Origin: Streptomyces sp. NBC_01803
Lineage (GTDB): Bacteria; Actinomycetota; Actinomycetes; Streptomycetales; Streptomycetaceae
Direction: 5' to 3'
Length of the DNA stretch: 64,000 bases
NCBI RefSeq assembly: GCF_035917415.1
Contig: NZ_CP109073.1
Location: forward strand, 2,453,501 to 2,517,500
The notes beneath the pieces are model-generated. The model had not been told where the DNA came from, ran no database searches, and saw nothing but the letters and a program-made list of their open reading frames with translations. Positions 16,413 to 24,543 of the stretch are shown here, one piece after another (position 1 is the stretch's first letter; every line of letters begins with the position of its first letter). A program made the position numbers and the translations under genes.

Positions 16413-17258
16413 TCAGGCGCCGGCCGCCGGGCCGACGGCCTGATCGGGGGCCTGGCCGGGAGCCTGGCCGGCGGCCTGATCGGGAGCCTGATCGGGAGCC
16501 TGATCGGGAGCCTGGCCAGGGGTCTGGCCGACGGCCTGATCGGGAGCCTGGCCAGGGGTCTGGCCGACGGCCTGGTCTGGGGCCTGACCGAGGGTCTGGT
16601 CTGGGGCCTGACCGGAAGGAGACTCGGGGACGGACCCCGGATCGGGGCCGTCCACCGCCTGGGGGCGGTCCCGGTTCATGGACATCAGACCGCGCAACCC
16701 GTCCCTCAGGACCTCGACTTCGAGCGGGCCGAGCAGGGCGCGCTGGATGAGGAAGCCCTGGGCGCAGGCCAGCAGGACGCGGGCCACGTGCGCGGGCGGC
16801 ACGTCGGCGCGCATCAGGCCCTTCTCCTGGTACGACGCCACGACCTTGGCCCACGAATCCGCCATGGCCATCAGGGCGCCGTGCAGGATGCCGGCGAGCC
16901 GGGGGTCGCGGAACGTCTCGGACCACACCTGGATCACCAGCGGCGGCGGGAAGAGCAGCATGTCGTCCACCCGGCGCAGCGCCTCCGCGATGATCTCGTC
17001 GGGCCACGCCGGGCGTGACCCGGCGAGGGCGTCGTCGAACGCGCCCCTGACGGTGGTCAGCACCTCGTTCGCCAGGGCGGCGATGATCGCCTCCTTGCTC
17101 GGGAAGTACCGGTAGACAGCGCCTGCGGATAGGCCGGTCTCCTTGAAGATGTCCTGCATCGACGTGCCGTGGAAGCCGTCGCGGGCGAAGCAGCGAGCGG
17201 CGCCCTGGATGATCTGGCGTCTTCGGGCTTCGAGGTGTTCCTGGGAAACGCGGGCCAT
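16413..17258 (-). CDS. TetR family regulator with a repetitive Gln/Pro/Ala tail
   Basis: A 281-residue TetR regulator. The N-terminal DNA-binding part includes RRQIIQGAARCFARDGFHGT and TGLSAGAVYRYFPSKEAIIA (residues about 15-60); the ligand-binding domain follows to about residue 195. The last 85 residues are low-complexity repeats of APDQ, GQ and TPGQ units, not expected in this family. The ATG at 17258 matches the usual TetR N-terminus; no clear ribosome-binding site is seen. It is divergent from a membrane protein gene with shared direct and inverted repeats between them, so it probably represses itself and that gene. Confidence 0.9.
   Translation of the reverse strand: MARVSQEHLEARRRQIIQGAARCFARDGFHGTSMQDIFKETGLSAGAVYRYFPSKEAIIAALANEVLTTVRGAFDDALAGSRPAWPDEIIAEALRRVDDMLLFPPPLVIQVWSETFRDPRLAGILHGALMAMADSWAKVVASYQEKGLMRADVPPAHVARVLLACAQGFLIQRALLGPLEVEVLRDGLRGLMSMNRDRPQAVDGPDPGSVPESPSGQAPDQTLGQAPDQAVGQTPGQAPDQAVGQTPGQAPDQAPDQAPDQAAGQAPGQAPDQAVGPAAGA
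16437..16616. repeat. In-frame tandem repeats encoding the TetR tail
   Basis: Units such as GCCTGATCGGGAGCCTG and GCCAGGGGTCTGGCCGACG recur in blocks of 12, 24 and 48 bases. All unit lengths are multiples of three, so the repeat changes tail length without breaking the reading frame. Confidence 0.8.
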
Positions 17259-17270
17259 GGAGCGGAGCGT

Positions 17271-17352
17271 AAAACGAACGTTCTCTCTTGACAAGGGAGG
17301 GCCGCGGGAGCACGGTGGTCAAGAGATAAAACGAACGATCCTTCTCTTTGAC
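17271..17352. promoter_or_regulatory. Candidate TetR operators in divergent promoter region
   Basis: AAAACGAACG occurs at 17271-17280 and again at 17328-17337, each followed by a T/C-rich stretch ending TTGAC. A separate inverted pair, TCTCTTGAC at 17284-17292 and GTCAAGAGA at 17319-17327, lies between them. This arrangement between a tetR gene and its divergent partner is what one expects of an operator pair. Confidence 0.4.
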
Positions 17353-17383
17353 CGGCATCAATCTCCGGAGGTCAAGTCCCGTC

Positions 17384-18448
17384 ATGTCCATTCTTCGCCA
17401 CTCGTCGTCCGCCCGCACGGCGGCGCCGCGGTCGGCACCGGCGCCGGCTCCGACCCCCGAGGCGGCGCCCGAGCCCGGGCGGGCCGCGCGCCCCTCTGGG
17501 CTTCCGCCGACCCGCGCCATGGCCATCGTGATGCTGGCGATCCCGGCGTTCGTGGCGTTCGCCCTGTGGGCCTTCGCCTGGCCGGCCGCGCGGAGCGCGC
17601 CCAACGACCTGCCGGTCGGCGTCGCGGGTCCGCCCGCCGCGGCCGAGCAGGTCGCCGGCCATCTGCGCGCCGAGGACGGCGCGTTCGACGTGCACGTCTA
17701 CCCGGACGCGGGCGCCGCCCGGGCTGCCATCGAGGACCGCGACATCTACGGCGCGTTCGTCGTCGGGGAGTCCGGCGACACCGAGCTGCTCACGGCGCGG
17801 GCGGCGAGCGCGGCGGTGGCCGACCTGCTGGCGCACGTCGCCGAGGAGGCCGCGCCGGAGGGCGCCACGGTCCCGGTGACGGACGTCGTGCCCCCCTCGG
17901 CGGGCGACCCGCGCGGCTCGGTGTTCAACACCACGATGCTGCCCCTGGCCCTGGCCGGGATCGCCGTCGGCGCGATCGTCACCCTGACGGGACTGCGCGG
18001 CGGCCGGGCTGTCGCGGCCGTGATCGGCGCCGCCCTGCTGGCCGGCCTCGGAGGTGCCCTGATCGGGCACAGCTGGCTGGGGATCTTCGAAGGTTCCTGG
18101 CTGGAGGTGGCCGGGGTCCTGGCGCTGATCGCGCTGGCCGGAAGCGCCACGGTGGCCGGCGCGGCGGCCCTGATCGGCCCGCCCGGGATCGGCCTCGGCG
18201 CGCTGTTCGTGATGCTGCTGGGCAACCCATGGTCCGGCGCGGGCTCGGCCCCCGAGATGCTGCCCGACCCGGTCGGCACGATCGGCCAGTACCTCCCGAC
18301 CGGCGCCGGCGCGACGGCGCTCCGCTCGGTGGCGTACTTCGACGGAGCGGGCGCCGCCCTCGCCTTCACCGTGCTGGCGACCTGGACCGTGCTCGGCCTG
18401 ACCTCCCTGGCCCTGCGCGGCCGCGGCAAGCCCCAACCAGCCAACTGA
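17384..18448 (+). CDS. ABC-2/YhgE-like integral membrane protein
   Basis: A 354-residue membrane protein. Its N-terminal 45 residues are Pro/Ala/Arg-rich and cytoplasmic; a helix near 48-68 (MAIVMLAIPAFVAFALWAFA) is followed by an extracytoplasmic domain of about 110 residues and then five or six helices. This plan matches ABC-2 type or DUF3533/YhgE-like proteins linked to drug export and stress. No ATPase gene is next to it. The ATG at 17384 has GGAGG 12 bases upstream; a TTG at 17348 is an alternative. It is divergent from the TetR gene, the usual arrangement for a regulated efflux component. Confidence 0.75.
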   Translation: MSILRHSSSARTAAPRSAPAPAPTPEAAPEPGRAARPSGLPPTRAMAIVMLAIPAFVAFALWAFAWPAARSAPNDLPVGVAGPPAAAEQVAGHLRAEDGAFDVHVYPDAGAARAAIEDRDIYGAFVVGESGDTELLTARAASAAVADLLAHVAEEAAPEGATVPVTDVVPPSAGDPRGSVFNTTMLPLALAGIAVGAIVTLTGLRGGRAVAAVIGAALLAGLGGALIGHSWLGIFEGSWLEVAGVLALIALAGSATVAGAAALIGPPGIGLGALFVMLLGNPWSGAGSAPEMLPDPVGTIGQYLPTGAGATALRSVAYFDGAGAALAFTVLATWTVLGLTSLALRGRGKPQPAN

Positions 18449-18454
18449 CACACC

Positions 18455-18494
18455 GCGGCGGTCGGTGCCACCCCCCTCGGGCACCGACCGCCGC
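18455..18494 (+). terminator. Strong hairpin terminator
   Basis: A perfect 15-bp stem (GCGGCGGTCGGTGCC at 18455-18469 and its complement at 18480-18494) with a 10-base loop, six bases after the membrane protein stop. The remaining bases to 18710 show no convincing gene. Confidence 0.8.
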
Positions 18495-18710
18495 CCACCC
18501 CGCCACCCACCGGGCGCCGCACCCGCCGCACCCGCCGCACCCGGCAAGCGATACGGAACGGCTCCGCCACCGACCGGACGGGACGCGCGAAGCGACCGAT
18601 CCGCTCACACCGAGGCCGGAGCCGCCTCGGTACGAGACGGAGCGATGCCAGGCCGGCGGCAACCGCCGGGAGGCGGGCCGGCCCCGGCCGCACCCCGGAG
18701 GGTGAGCGGG

Positions 18711-19091
18711 CTACGGGCGCGGCACGACGACGATCTGCCGCTCGTCCTTGTAGACCCCCGGCCCGGATCGGCCGAGCGGACGCACTCGACGGGCACCCCG
18801 TGCGCGGCCAGGATCGCCAGACAGCCGTCGACGCGCTCGATCAGATGGGTGGCGGTCACCTTGAACCAGGCGACCGCGCCCGGGTTCACCTCGGGGTCGT
18901 AGACGGCCGGATCCACCGTGGACGGGTCGCGGTACGCGGCGTCGTACCAGTCGTTGTTGGCCCGCCGGAACCGCTCCTGCTCCTCGCTCAGCACGCCCTT
19001 CCGGGCCAGGCCGTTGACGAGACCCGAAGACGCCGGTGCGCACCCCCCGTTGATGCGGCACCGGGCTCTGGAAACGTATGTACTCGCCCAC
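18711..19091 (-). pseudogene. Small conserved protein gene with two compensating frameshifts
   Basis: A protein of about 126 residues is visible only by switching frame twice. The first part (GEYIRFQSPVPHQRGVRTGVFG) and the last part (VYKDERQIVVVPRP) share one frame; the middle (GLVNGLARKGVLSEEQERF, then ANNDWYDAAYRDPSTVDPAVYD, WFKVTATHLIERVDGCLAIL) is in another. The shifts fall at GGG near 19020 (one base too many) and at a run of five G near 18762 (one too few). Both are G runs, so either the gene is broken or the assembly has two homopolymer errors. It follows the GH1 gene by 16 bases. The family is a conserved actinobacterial protein of unknown function. Confidence 0.7.
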
Positions 19092-19107
19092 CGCGCCAGG
19101 GTGCCGC

Positions 19108-20499
19108 CTACAGCGCGTTGGCGCGGGTGATCTCCGCGTACCAGCGTCCGCTGTCCTTCAACGTCCGCCGCTGCGTCTCGAAATCGACGTGCACCAGGCC
19201 GAACCGCTGCGCATACCCGTGCGACCACTCGAAGTTGTCCAGCAGCGACCACACGAAGAAGCCCCGCACGTCGACGCCCTCGGCCAACGCCCTGTGCGCG
19301 GCGGCGATATGGCTCTCCAGGTACGCCCGCCGCCGCTCGTCGTGCACCCGGCCCTCCGGCGTGACCCGGTCCTCGAACGCGGCGCCGTTCTCCGTCACGT
19401 ACAGCGGCAGCGGCCCGTACTCCCGCCACACCCGCGTCAGCGTCCGGTACAGGCCGTCCGGGGCGATCTCCCAGCCGAGCCCGGTTTCCGGCAGACCACG
19501 CCCGACGCTCTCGACACCGGCCGCGCCCACCCACGGCGACGGCCCGCCGGACCCGGGGGCGTCGCCCCGCCGCACCACCAGGCGCGTGTAGTAGTTGACG
19601 CCCAGGAAGTCCAACGGGGCGCTGATGACGGCGAGATCGCCGTCGCGCACGTGCTCGCCGCCGATGACGTCCGCCACGTCCGCGAGCACATCGGCCGGAT
19701 AGGCGCCGCGCAGCAGCGGGTCGAGGAAGATGCGGTTCATCAGCCCGTCGACCCGGCGGGCCGCGTCCCGGTCGGCCTCGCTGTCCGGCGTGGCGGCCTC
19801 CACCGGGGCCAGGTTGAGCGTCACGCCGACCTGCTCGGCCCCCTGCTCCCGCAGCGCACGGGCGGCGAGGCCGTGCCCGAGCATCAGGTGATGGGCGGCG
19901 CGCACGGCCGCCGCGCCGTCGGTGCGGCCGGGCGCGTGGACCCCGGCCGCATAGCCGAGGAAGGCGGAGCACCACGGCTCGTTGAGCGTCGTCCAGTGCC
20001 GCACCCGGTCGCCGAGCCGCTGGTGGACGAGAGCCGCGTACGCGGCGAAGTGCTCGGCGGTCTCGCGGCGCGGCCAGCCGCCCGCGTCCTCCAGGGACTG
20101 CGGCAGATCCCAGTGGTAAAGCGTTACCCAGGGTTGGATGCCGTGGCCGAGCAGGCTGTCCAGCAGGCGGCTGTAGAAGTCCAGGCCGGCGCCGTTGAGC
20201 AGCCCGTAGCCGTCGGGCTGGAGGCGCGGCCAGGCGAGCGAGAAGCGGTAGTGCGTCACGCCGAGATCGGCCAGCAGGGAGACGTCCTCGGGGTAGCGGT
20301 GGTAGTGGTCGTCGGCCAGATCGCCGGTCTGGTCGCGGTGGATCCTGCCCGGCGTGTGGGAGAAGGTGTCCCAGATGGAGGGCAGCCGCCCGTCGGCGCG
20401 CACGGCGCCCTCGATCTGATAGCTGGAGGTCGCCGCTCCCCAGACGAACTCCTCGGGGAACCGGGCCGTGCTCGGGTCGTGGCTGTGGGGATCTGTCAT
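19108..20499 (-). CDS. GH1 beta-glucosidase
   Basis: A 463-residue family 1 glycoside hydrolase that removes terminal beta-linked glucose or related sugars with retention. FPEEFVWGAATSSYQIEGA at the N-terminus is the family signature. The acid/base Glu174 lies in TLNEPW and the nucleophile Glu370 in YVTENGAAF; FVWSLLDNFEWSHGY near the end forms the aglycone-side pocket. There is no signal peptide, so it acts on imported oligosaccharides inside the cell. No transporter or regulator gene adjoins it. ATG at 20499. Confidence 0.95.
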   Translation of the reverse strand: MTDPHSHDPSTARFPEEFVWGAATSSYQIEGAVRADGRLPSIWDTFSHTPGRIHRDQTGDLADDHYHRYPEDVSLLADLGVTHYRFSLAWPRLQPDGYGLLNGAGLDFYSRLLDSLLGHGIQPWVTLYHWDLPQSLEDAGGWPRRETAEHFAAYAALVHQRLGDRVRHWTTLNEPWCSAFLGYAAGVHAPGRTDGAAAVRAAHHLMLGHGLAARALREQGAEQVGVTLNLAPVEAATPDSEADRDAARRVDGLMNRIFLDPLLRGAYPADVLADVADVIGGEHVRDGDLAVISAPLDFLGVNYYTRLVVRRGDAPGSGGPSPWVGAAGVESVGRGLPETGLGWEIAPDGLYRTLTRVWREYGPLPLYVTENGAAFEDRVTPEGRVHDERRRAYLESHIAAAHRALAEGVDVRGFFVWSLLDNFEWSHGYAQRFGLVHVDFETQRRTLKDSGRWYAEITRANAL

Positions 20500-20651
20500 G
20501 TCATCGCCACCCTGGGTGATGAGCGGATCAACCCGTCGAGCGTAAGACAGATCCCGGGGACCCGCCGCCCGGCGCGCGCTCAGCGGTGCGGGCGCTCAGC
20601 GGGCGGGCGGGCTCAGTGATAACGATCAGCGGTGGGGCTCAGTAGTGGGCC

Positions 20652-20904
20652 TCAGTAGTGGGGTGGGCGGTAGTTCTCCGCCTTGTCGAGGATCGCCGTG
20701 AAGCGCTCCCACTGTGCCGCCGCCTCCGCCGTGGGCCCCACGGTGAAGTCCTCCGGATCCAGGAAGTCCAGTCGCTCGCGCGTGGCCGGGTCCAGGTCCC
20801 GCCACGCGGCCTCATCCTGCGGTGACCGAGCCACAGTCGTCGCACACCCAGTTGCCGTTGTTAAGCCTGCGGCCCTCACTCGACCCGCATGATGGACACT
20901 CCAC
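20652..20904 (-). pseudogene. Zinc-ribbon small protein, apparently frameshifted
   Basis: Starting at GTG 20904, one frame gives a 30-residue peptide with two CxxC pairs (VECPSCGSSEGRRLNN, WVCDDCGSVTAG) and a stop at 20812, a clean zinc ribbon. A reading frame shifted by +1 continues just before that stop with DEAAWRDLDPATRERLDF and ends at 20652 (AENYRPPHY). Joined, the two make one protein of about 84 residues that looks natural; the single shift falls at GCAGGATGAGG. Either a frameshift mutation or error, a programmed shift, or two overlapping genes. The alternative open frame from 20924 antisense in sense has no plausible N-terminus. Confidence 0.55.
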
Positions 20905-21029
20905 AGGGCTGCCCCCTCACGCATCCCTAGCTGTGGGGCACCGACTGTAGCGTGCGCCGACCGGGCACGGCAGCCCCCGCCGCGCCGACGGGACGGTACC
21001 CGGGGCGCGGCGGGGGGGGCGGCGGCGGC

Positions 21030-23324
21030 TCAGCCCACGCGGGTGAGGCGGTCGGCGAAGCCGGGCTCGCCGAGATCCTCGGCCAGCGCGACCGGCACGG
21101 TCACCCGGTCGGGGCCGCCTCCCACGGTGAGGACACCGACCTGGGTGCCGGCGTCGGCGGAGCCGGGCAGGCCGCCCTCGCCCGTCGACAGCTCCATCTC
21201 CACCTCCAGACCGGCCCAGCCGACCGCCTGGACGTCCTCGGTGGCCACGACCGGTGTCCGGCCGCCGAGCCCGTCGTCCACATACCCGACGACATCCCCT
21301 TCGCTCAGTACGGTCTCGTCTCTCAACTCCCCCTGCCCGAACCGGATCAGCGCGTCGCTGGCGGTCAGCGCACCGGTCAGGATGGAATTGTCCGAGGGAT
21401 GCGGCGGCTGGTCGAGCACGGCCCCGATGATCAGCTGCCGGGTGCCGCCGACCTCCTGTTCGGCGGCGAACAGCAGGTTGCCGCCCGCGGCCGAGGTGGT
21501 GCCGGTCTTGATGCCGATGACGCCGTTGACCGGGACCAGATGGTTCCAGTTGCCGTGGACGTCACCGTTACTGTCCTCATAGCTGGGCATGGCCACGATG
21601 GCGCGGAACACCGGGTCGTCCATCGCCGCCTTGGCCAGGATCACTTGATCCTCGGCGGTGGAGACGGTGTCCTCGTTCAGGCCGCTGGGGTCGGTGTAGG
21701 TGGTGTTCTCCATGCCCAGCTCGGCGGCGGTCTCGTTCATCTCGGCGACGAAGTCCTCCTCCGAACCCGCGTCCCAACGCGCCAGCAGGCGCGCCACGTT
21801 GTTCGCGGACGCGATCAGTATCGCTTGCAGCGCCTCGCGTTGGGTGATCGATCCCCCGGCCTCCACCTCGACGGTCGACTCGCCGTCGTCACTCAACGCT
21901 GCCTCGTCCTCGGCCAGTTGGTCGACCGGAACGCTCTCGCCGTCGCCATCCTCGGCCATCGGGTGGTTCTCCAGGATGACGTAGGCCGTCATCACCTTGG
22001 CCACGGACGCGATGGGCACGGGCTCCTGCTCACCGGAGGAGCCGAACGTGCCCAGCCCCTCGACATCGAGCACCGCCTGCCCTGAGTCCGGCCAGGGCGC
22101 GGTCGGCGACTCGCCGTCGAACGTGTAGGTCTGAGTGGCCGTCATCTCCAACGTTGGCTCGGGCAACGGGCGAAGCGACTGGGCGATGACGAACGCGACC
22201 ACGAGCAGGACGACCAGCGGAGTCCAGATTTTGACACGGCGTCCGAATGTCCGCAGCGGAGTCGGCGGCGGCGCGGGCCGGTTGGTCAGCTGGGCCAGCA
22301 GGTCGAGCGGATCGCGCTGCGCGTCCGGCACGGGCGGCGCCGCGACTGGCTTCGGCGGGGCGGCGGGAGGCTCGACGGCGGGCGGCAACGGCAGCACACC
22401 GGTCGGCTGTTCGACGTCCTTGGCCTTGGCGCCCACCGGCGACGGAATCAGGCCGGCCGAGTCGCCCCCGCCGCCCACCGGCTTCTTGTCCTCCGGCTCG
22501 TCCTCCGGCTCCTCGGCGGGCACCCGCAGCGACGTCGTCCCCCGGTCACCGGCCGGAACGTCGTCCTCCGCGTCCTCGGCGTCCTCCGGCTCGCCCACCC
22601 CATCCTCGGCGGGCACCCGCAGCGACGTCGTCCCCCGGTCACCGGCCGGAACGTCATCCTCCGGCTCCTCGGCGGGCACCCGCAGCGACGTCGTCCCCCG
22701 GTCACCCGCCCTGTCCGGAGCCTCCGGCAACCGCAACACACTCGTCGCGTCATCACCAGCCGGAACGTCGTCCTCCGCGTCCTCGACGTCCTCCGGCTCG
22801 CCCACCCCATCCTCGGCGGGCACCCGCAGCGACGTCGTCCCCCGGTCACCCGCCCTGTCCGGAGCCTCCGGCAACCGCAACACACTCGTCGCGTCATCAC
22901 CAGCCGGAACGTCGTCCTCCGCGTCCTCGACGTCCTCCGGCTCGCCCTCCGGCTCCTCGGCGGGCACCCGCAGCGACGTCGTCCCCCGGTCACCCGCCCT
23001 GTCCGGGGCGTCCGGCAACCGCAACACACTCGTCGCGTCATCACCGGCCGGAACGTCGTCCCCCGGCGCGGGCGGCTCGCCGGCGCTGGACCGGTCGGTC
23101 TGGTCCGGAATCCGCATCGCCATCCTTCTTGGGTCCACAGGCCGTTCCGGCGTCTCCGACGCCCCCTCCCCGTCCTCGCCGCCCGCTGCTTCCTCGTCCC
23201 CGGGAACCTTCGCGCCCTGGGGAACCCTTCCGGGGTTCCCAGGCGTCTTCTCCGATGACTCCTGCTCCCGATCCCGGTCCGAAATATCCGGGGACTCGCC
23301 CGCCACCCGTACCTCCCTGCTCAT
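21030..23324 (-). CDS. D-alanyl-D-alanine carboxypeptidase with long repetitive cytoplasmic tail
   Basis: A 764-residue penicillin-binding protein of the DacA/DacC type (S11) that trims the terminal D-Ala from peptidoglycan stem peptides. Active-site motifs are complete: Ser440-Val-Ala-Lys443, Ser506-Ala-Asn508 and Lys606-Thr-Gly-Thr609. One membrane helix at about 363-386 anchors it, leaving the enzyme outside. The first 360 residues are cytoplasmic and acidic; residues about 95-270 hold three copies of DATSVLRLP and five of GDRGTTSLRVPAE. Family members usually lack most of this. It has no operon partner; a GPP34 gene is divergent. Confidence 0.93.
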   Translation of the reverse strand: MSREVRVAGESPDISDRDREQESSEKTPGNPGRVPQGAKVPGDEEAAGGEDGEGASETPERPVDPRRMAMRIPDQTDRSSAGEPPAPGDDVPAGDDATSVLRLPDAPDRAGDRGTTSLRVPAEEPEGEPEDVEDAEDDVPAGDDATSVLRLPEAPDRAGDRGTTSLRVPAEDGVGEPEDVEDAEDDVPAGDDATSVLRLPEAPDRAGDRGTTSLRVPAEEPEDDVPAGDRGTTSLRVPAEDGVGEPEDAEDAEDDVPAGDRGTTSLRVPAEEPEDEPEDKKPVGGGGDSAGLIPSPVGAKAKDVEQPTGVLPLPPAVEPPAAPPKPVAAPPVPDAQRDPLDLLAQLTNRPAPPPTPLRTFGRRVKIWTPLVVLLVVAFVIAQSLRPLPEPTLEMTATQTYTFDGESPTAPWPDSGQAVLDVEGLGTFGSSGEQEPVPIASVAKVMTAYVILENHPMAEDGDGESVPVDQLAEDEAALSDDGESTVEVEAGGSITQREALQAILIASANNVARLLARWDAGSEEDFVAEMNETAAELGMENTTYTDPSGLNEDTVSTAEDQVILAKAAMDDPVFRAIVAMPSYEDSNGDVHGNWNHLVPVNGVIGIKTGTTSAAGGNLLFAAEQEVGGTRQLIIGAVLDQPPHPSDNSILTGALTASDALIRFGQGELRDETVLSEGDVVGYVDDGLGGRTPVVATEDVQAVGWAGLEVEMELSTGEGGLPGSADAGTQVGVLTVGGGPDRVTVPVALAEDLGEPGFADRLTRVG
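22505..23060. repeat. In-frame repeats encoding the carboxypeptidase tail
   Basis: Near-identical blocks of roughly 90-160 bases repeat, each encoding GDRGTTSLRVPAE with or without DATSVLRLPEAPDRA. The three complete long blocks are almost identical at DNA level, pointing to recent duplication. Confidence 0.9.
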
Positions 23325-23527
23325 CGTTCCAGAACTGGCCGCTGGCCCTACCAGTTTGCCGGGTCCTGTGCACCTCGGTACGCCATGCCGGTCGTGGCAA
23401 GAACCTGCCGCCCACCCCTGGGGACGACAACGACATATCTACGGGTTCCCTCTTAAATCAACCACGCGCCCTCGACAGAACATGTGAGAGGCGTCACCCT
23501 GTCTTTCATCCACGCGGGGAGGCATGG

Positions 23528-24334
23528 ATGGGCAGGAGTCGTAGAACCATTCCGGAAGAGCTGCTGCTGCTCGCTCTGGACCCGGCCACGGGCACCACGG
23601 CGCAGCCACAGTCGCTCGACCTCGGCCTTGCCGGGGCCCAGCTCGTCGAGCTGGCACTGGCAGGACGGATAGCCCCTGATGGGGACCGAATAGCCGTGGT
23701 GCTGCCACGGCCGACCGGAGATCCCACGTTGGACTCCGCTCTGGAGCTGCTGCGCAGGCGTGGCAGTCCGGTGCGGGCGGTCAACTGGATCGGCGGACCC
23801 AGACTCGGGCTCCGCCAGACGTATCTCTCGCATCTGGAACGCTGCGGCATGGTGCACGCGGTGGAGAGCCAGATGTGCGGAGTGCTGCCGACGACCCGGT
23901 ACCAAGCGACGGAAACCACGGTCAGCAGGCAGATCCGGGCTCGGCTGGACACCGCGATCCGTACCGGCACTCCACCGGACGCACGGACCGCGGCCCTGGC
24001 GGCACTGGCCCACGCGGTGGGCCTGGGCAAGCATCTGTATCCCGGCAACGAGGGGCGGTCCTCCCGTTCCCGGCTGCGGGATCTGATCAGGCACGACCCG
24101 ATGGGCGGTCTGGTCGCACACGCCGTGATGGACGTGCAGAACGGTGTGGCGGGCCAGGCAGCCGCGGCGCGACGCCCGCAGCAGCAACAGCAACAGCAGA
24201 GCGGGACGCGCAAGACGGGGCGTATGCCGGTGTCCACGGCTATGGCTGTGGTCGGACAGTCTCAGCAAGTCGCCGAAACGTCACGGCGGAGAGGAGTGAC
24301 GAGAGCCACGGTTCGTACCTCGCTGTCGCACTAG
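23528..24334 (+). CDS. GPP34 (GOLPH3/Vps74-like) family protein
   Basis: A 268-residue protein. IPEELLLLALDPATG at residues 8-22 and the following LDLGLAGAQLVELALAGRIA match the start of the GOLPH3/GPP34 fold, which in eukaryotes binds phosphoinositides at the Golgi; the bacterial members are common in Streptomyces and have no settled role. The last 60 residues include a run of seven Gln and are probably disordered. ATG at 23528 with GGGGAGG upstream. The frame is open far upstream but that part is antisense to the carboxypeptidase and is not used. Confidence 0.85.
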   Translation: MGRSRRTIPEELLLLALDPATGTTAQPQSLDLGLAGAQLVELALAGRIAPDGDRIAVVLPRPTGDPTLDSALELLRRRGSPVRAVNWIGGPRLGLRQTYLSHLERCGMVHAVESQMCGVLPTTRYQATETTVSRQIRARLDTAIRTGTPPDARTAALAALAHAVGLGKHLYPGNEGRSSRSRLRDLIRHDPMGGLVAHAVMDVQNGVAGQAAAARRPQQQQQQQSGTRKTGRMPVSTAMAVVGQSQQVAETSRRRGVTRATVRTSLSH

Positions 24335-24543
24335 ACGCACGGCGCGGACACAACGGCACTTTTGACCAACCGGGAGCCGCATTCAGGCAAGGGGTGTGGT
24401 GTCGGTCGAGACAGGCCGCCGCCGCACCCCATGCTTGTGATTGGCCACTCCGTGACGCTATTTCCCAGCGGACGCCCCGTGCCGGATGGCACTCTGCTCA
24501 CAGCAGCAGCGGTCTTTCCAGATCGACGGAGGTGCACAGGTCC

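Noticed and set aside
18605..19975. A 456-codon minus-strand frame overlapping the beta-glucosidase
   Set aside because: Its first two thirds are an out-of-frame reading of the GH1 gene; only its end is meaningful and belongs to the frameshifted small gene.
22247..23527. A long N-terminal extension of the GPP34 gene and overlapping plus-strand frames
   Set aside because: This part is antisense to the repetitive carboxypeptidase tail; the GPP34 domain starts at 23528 with a good ribosome-binding site.
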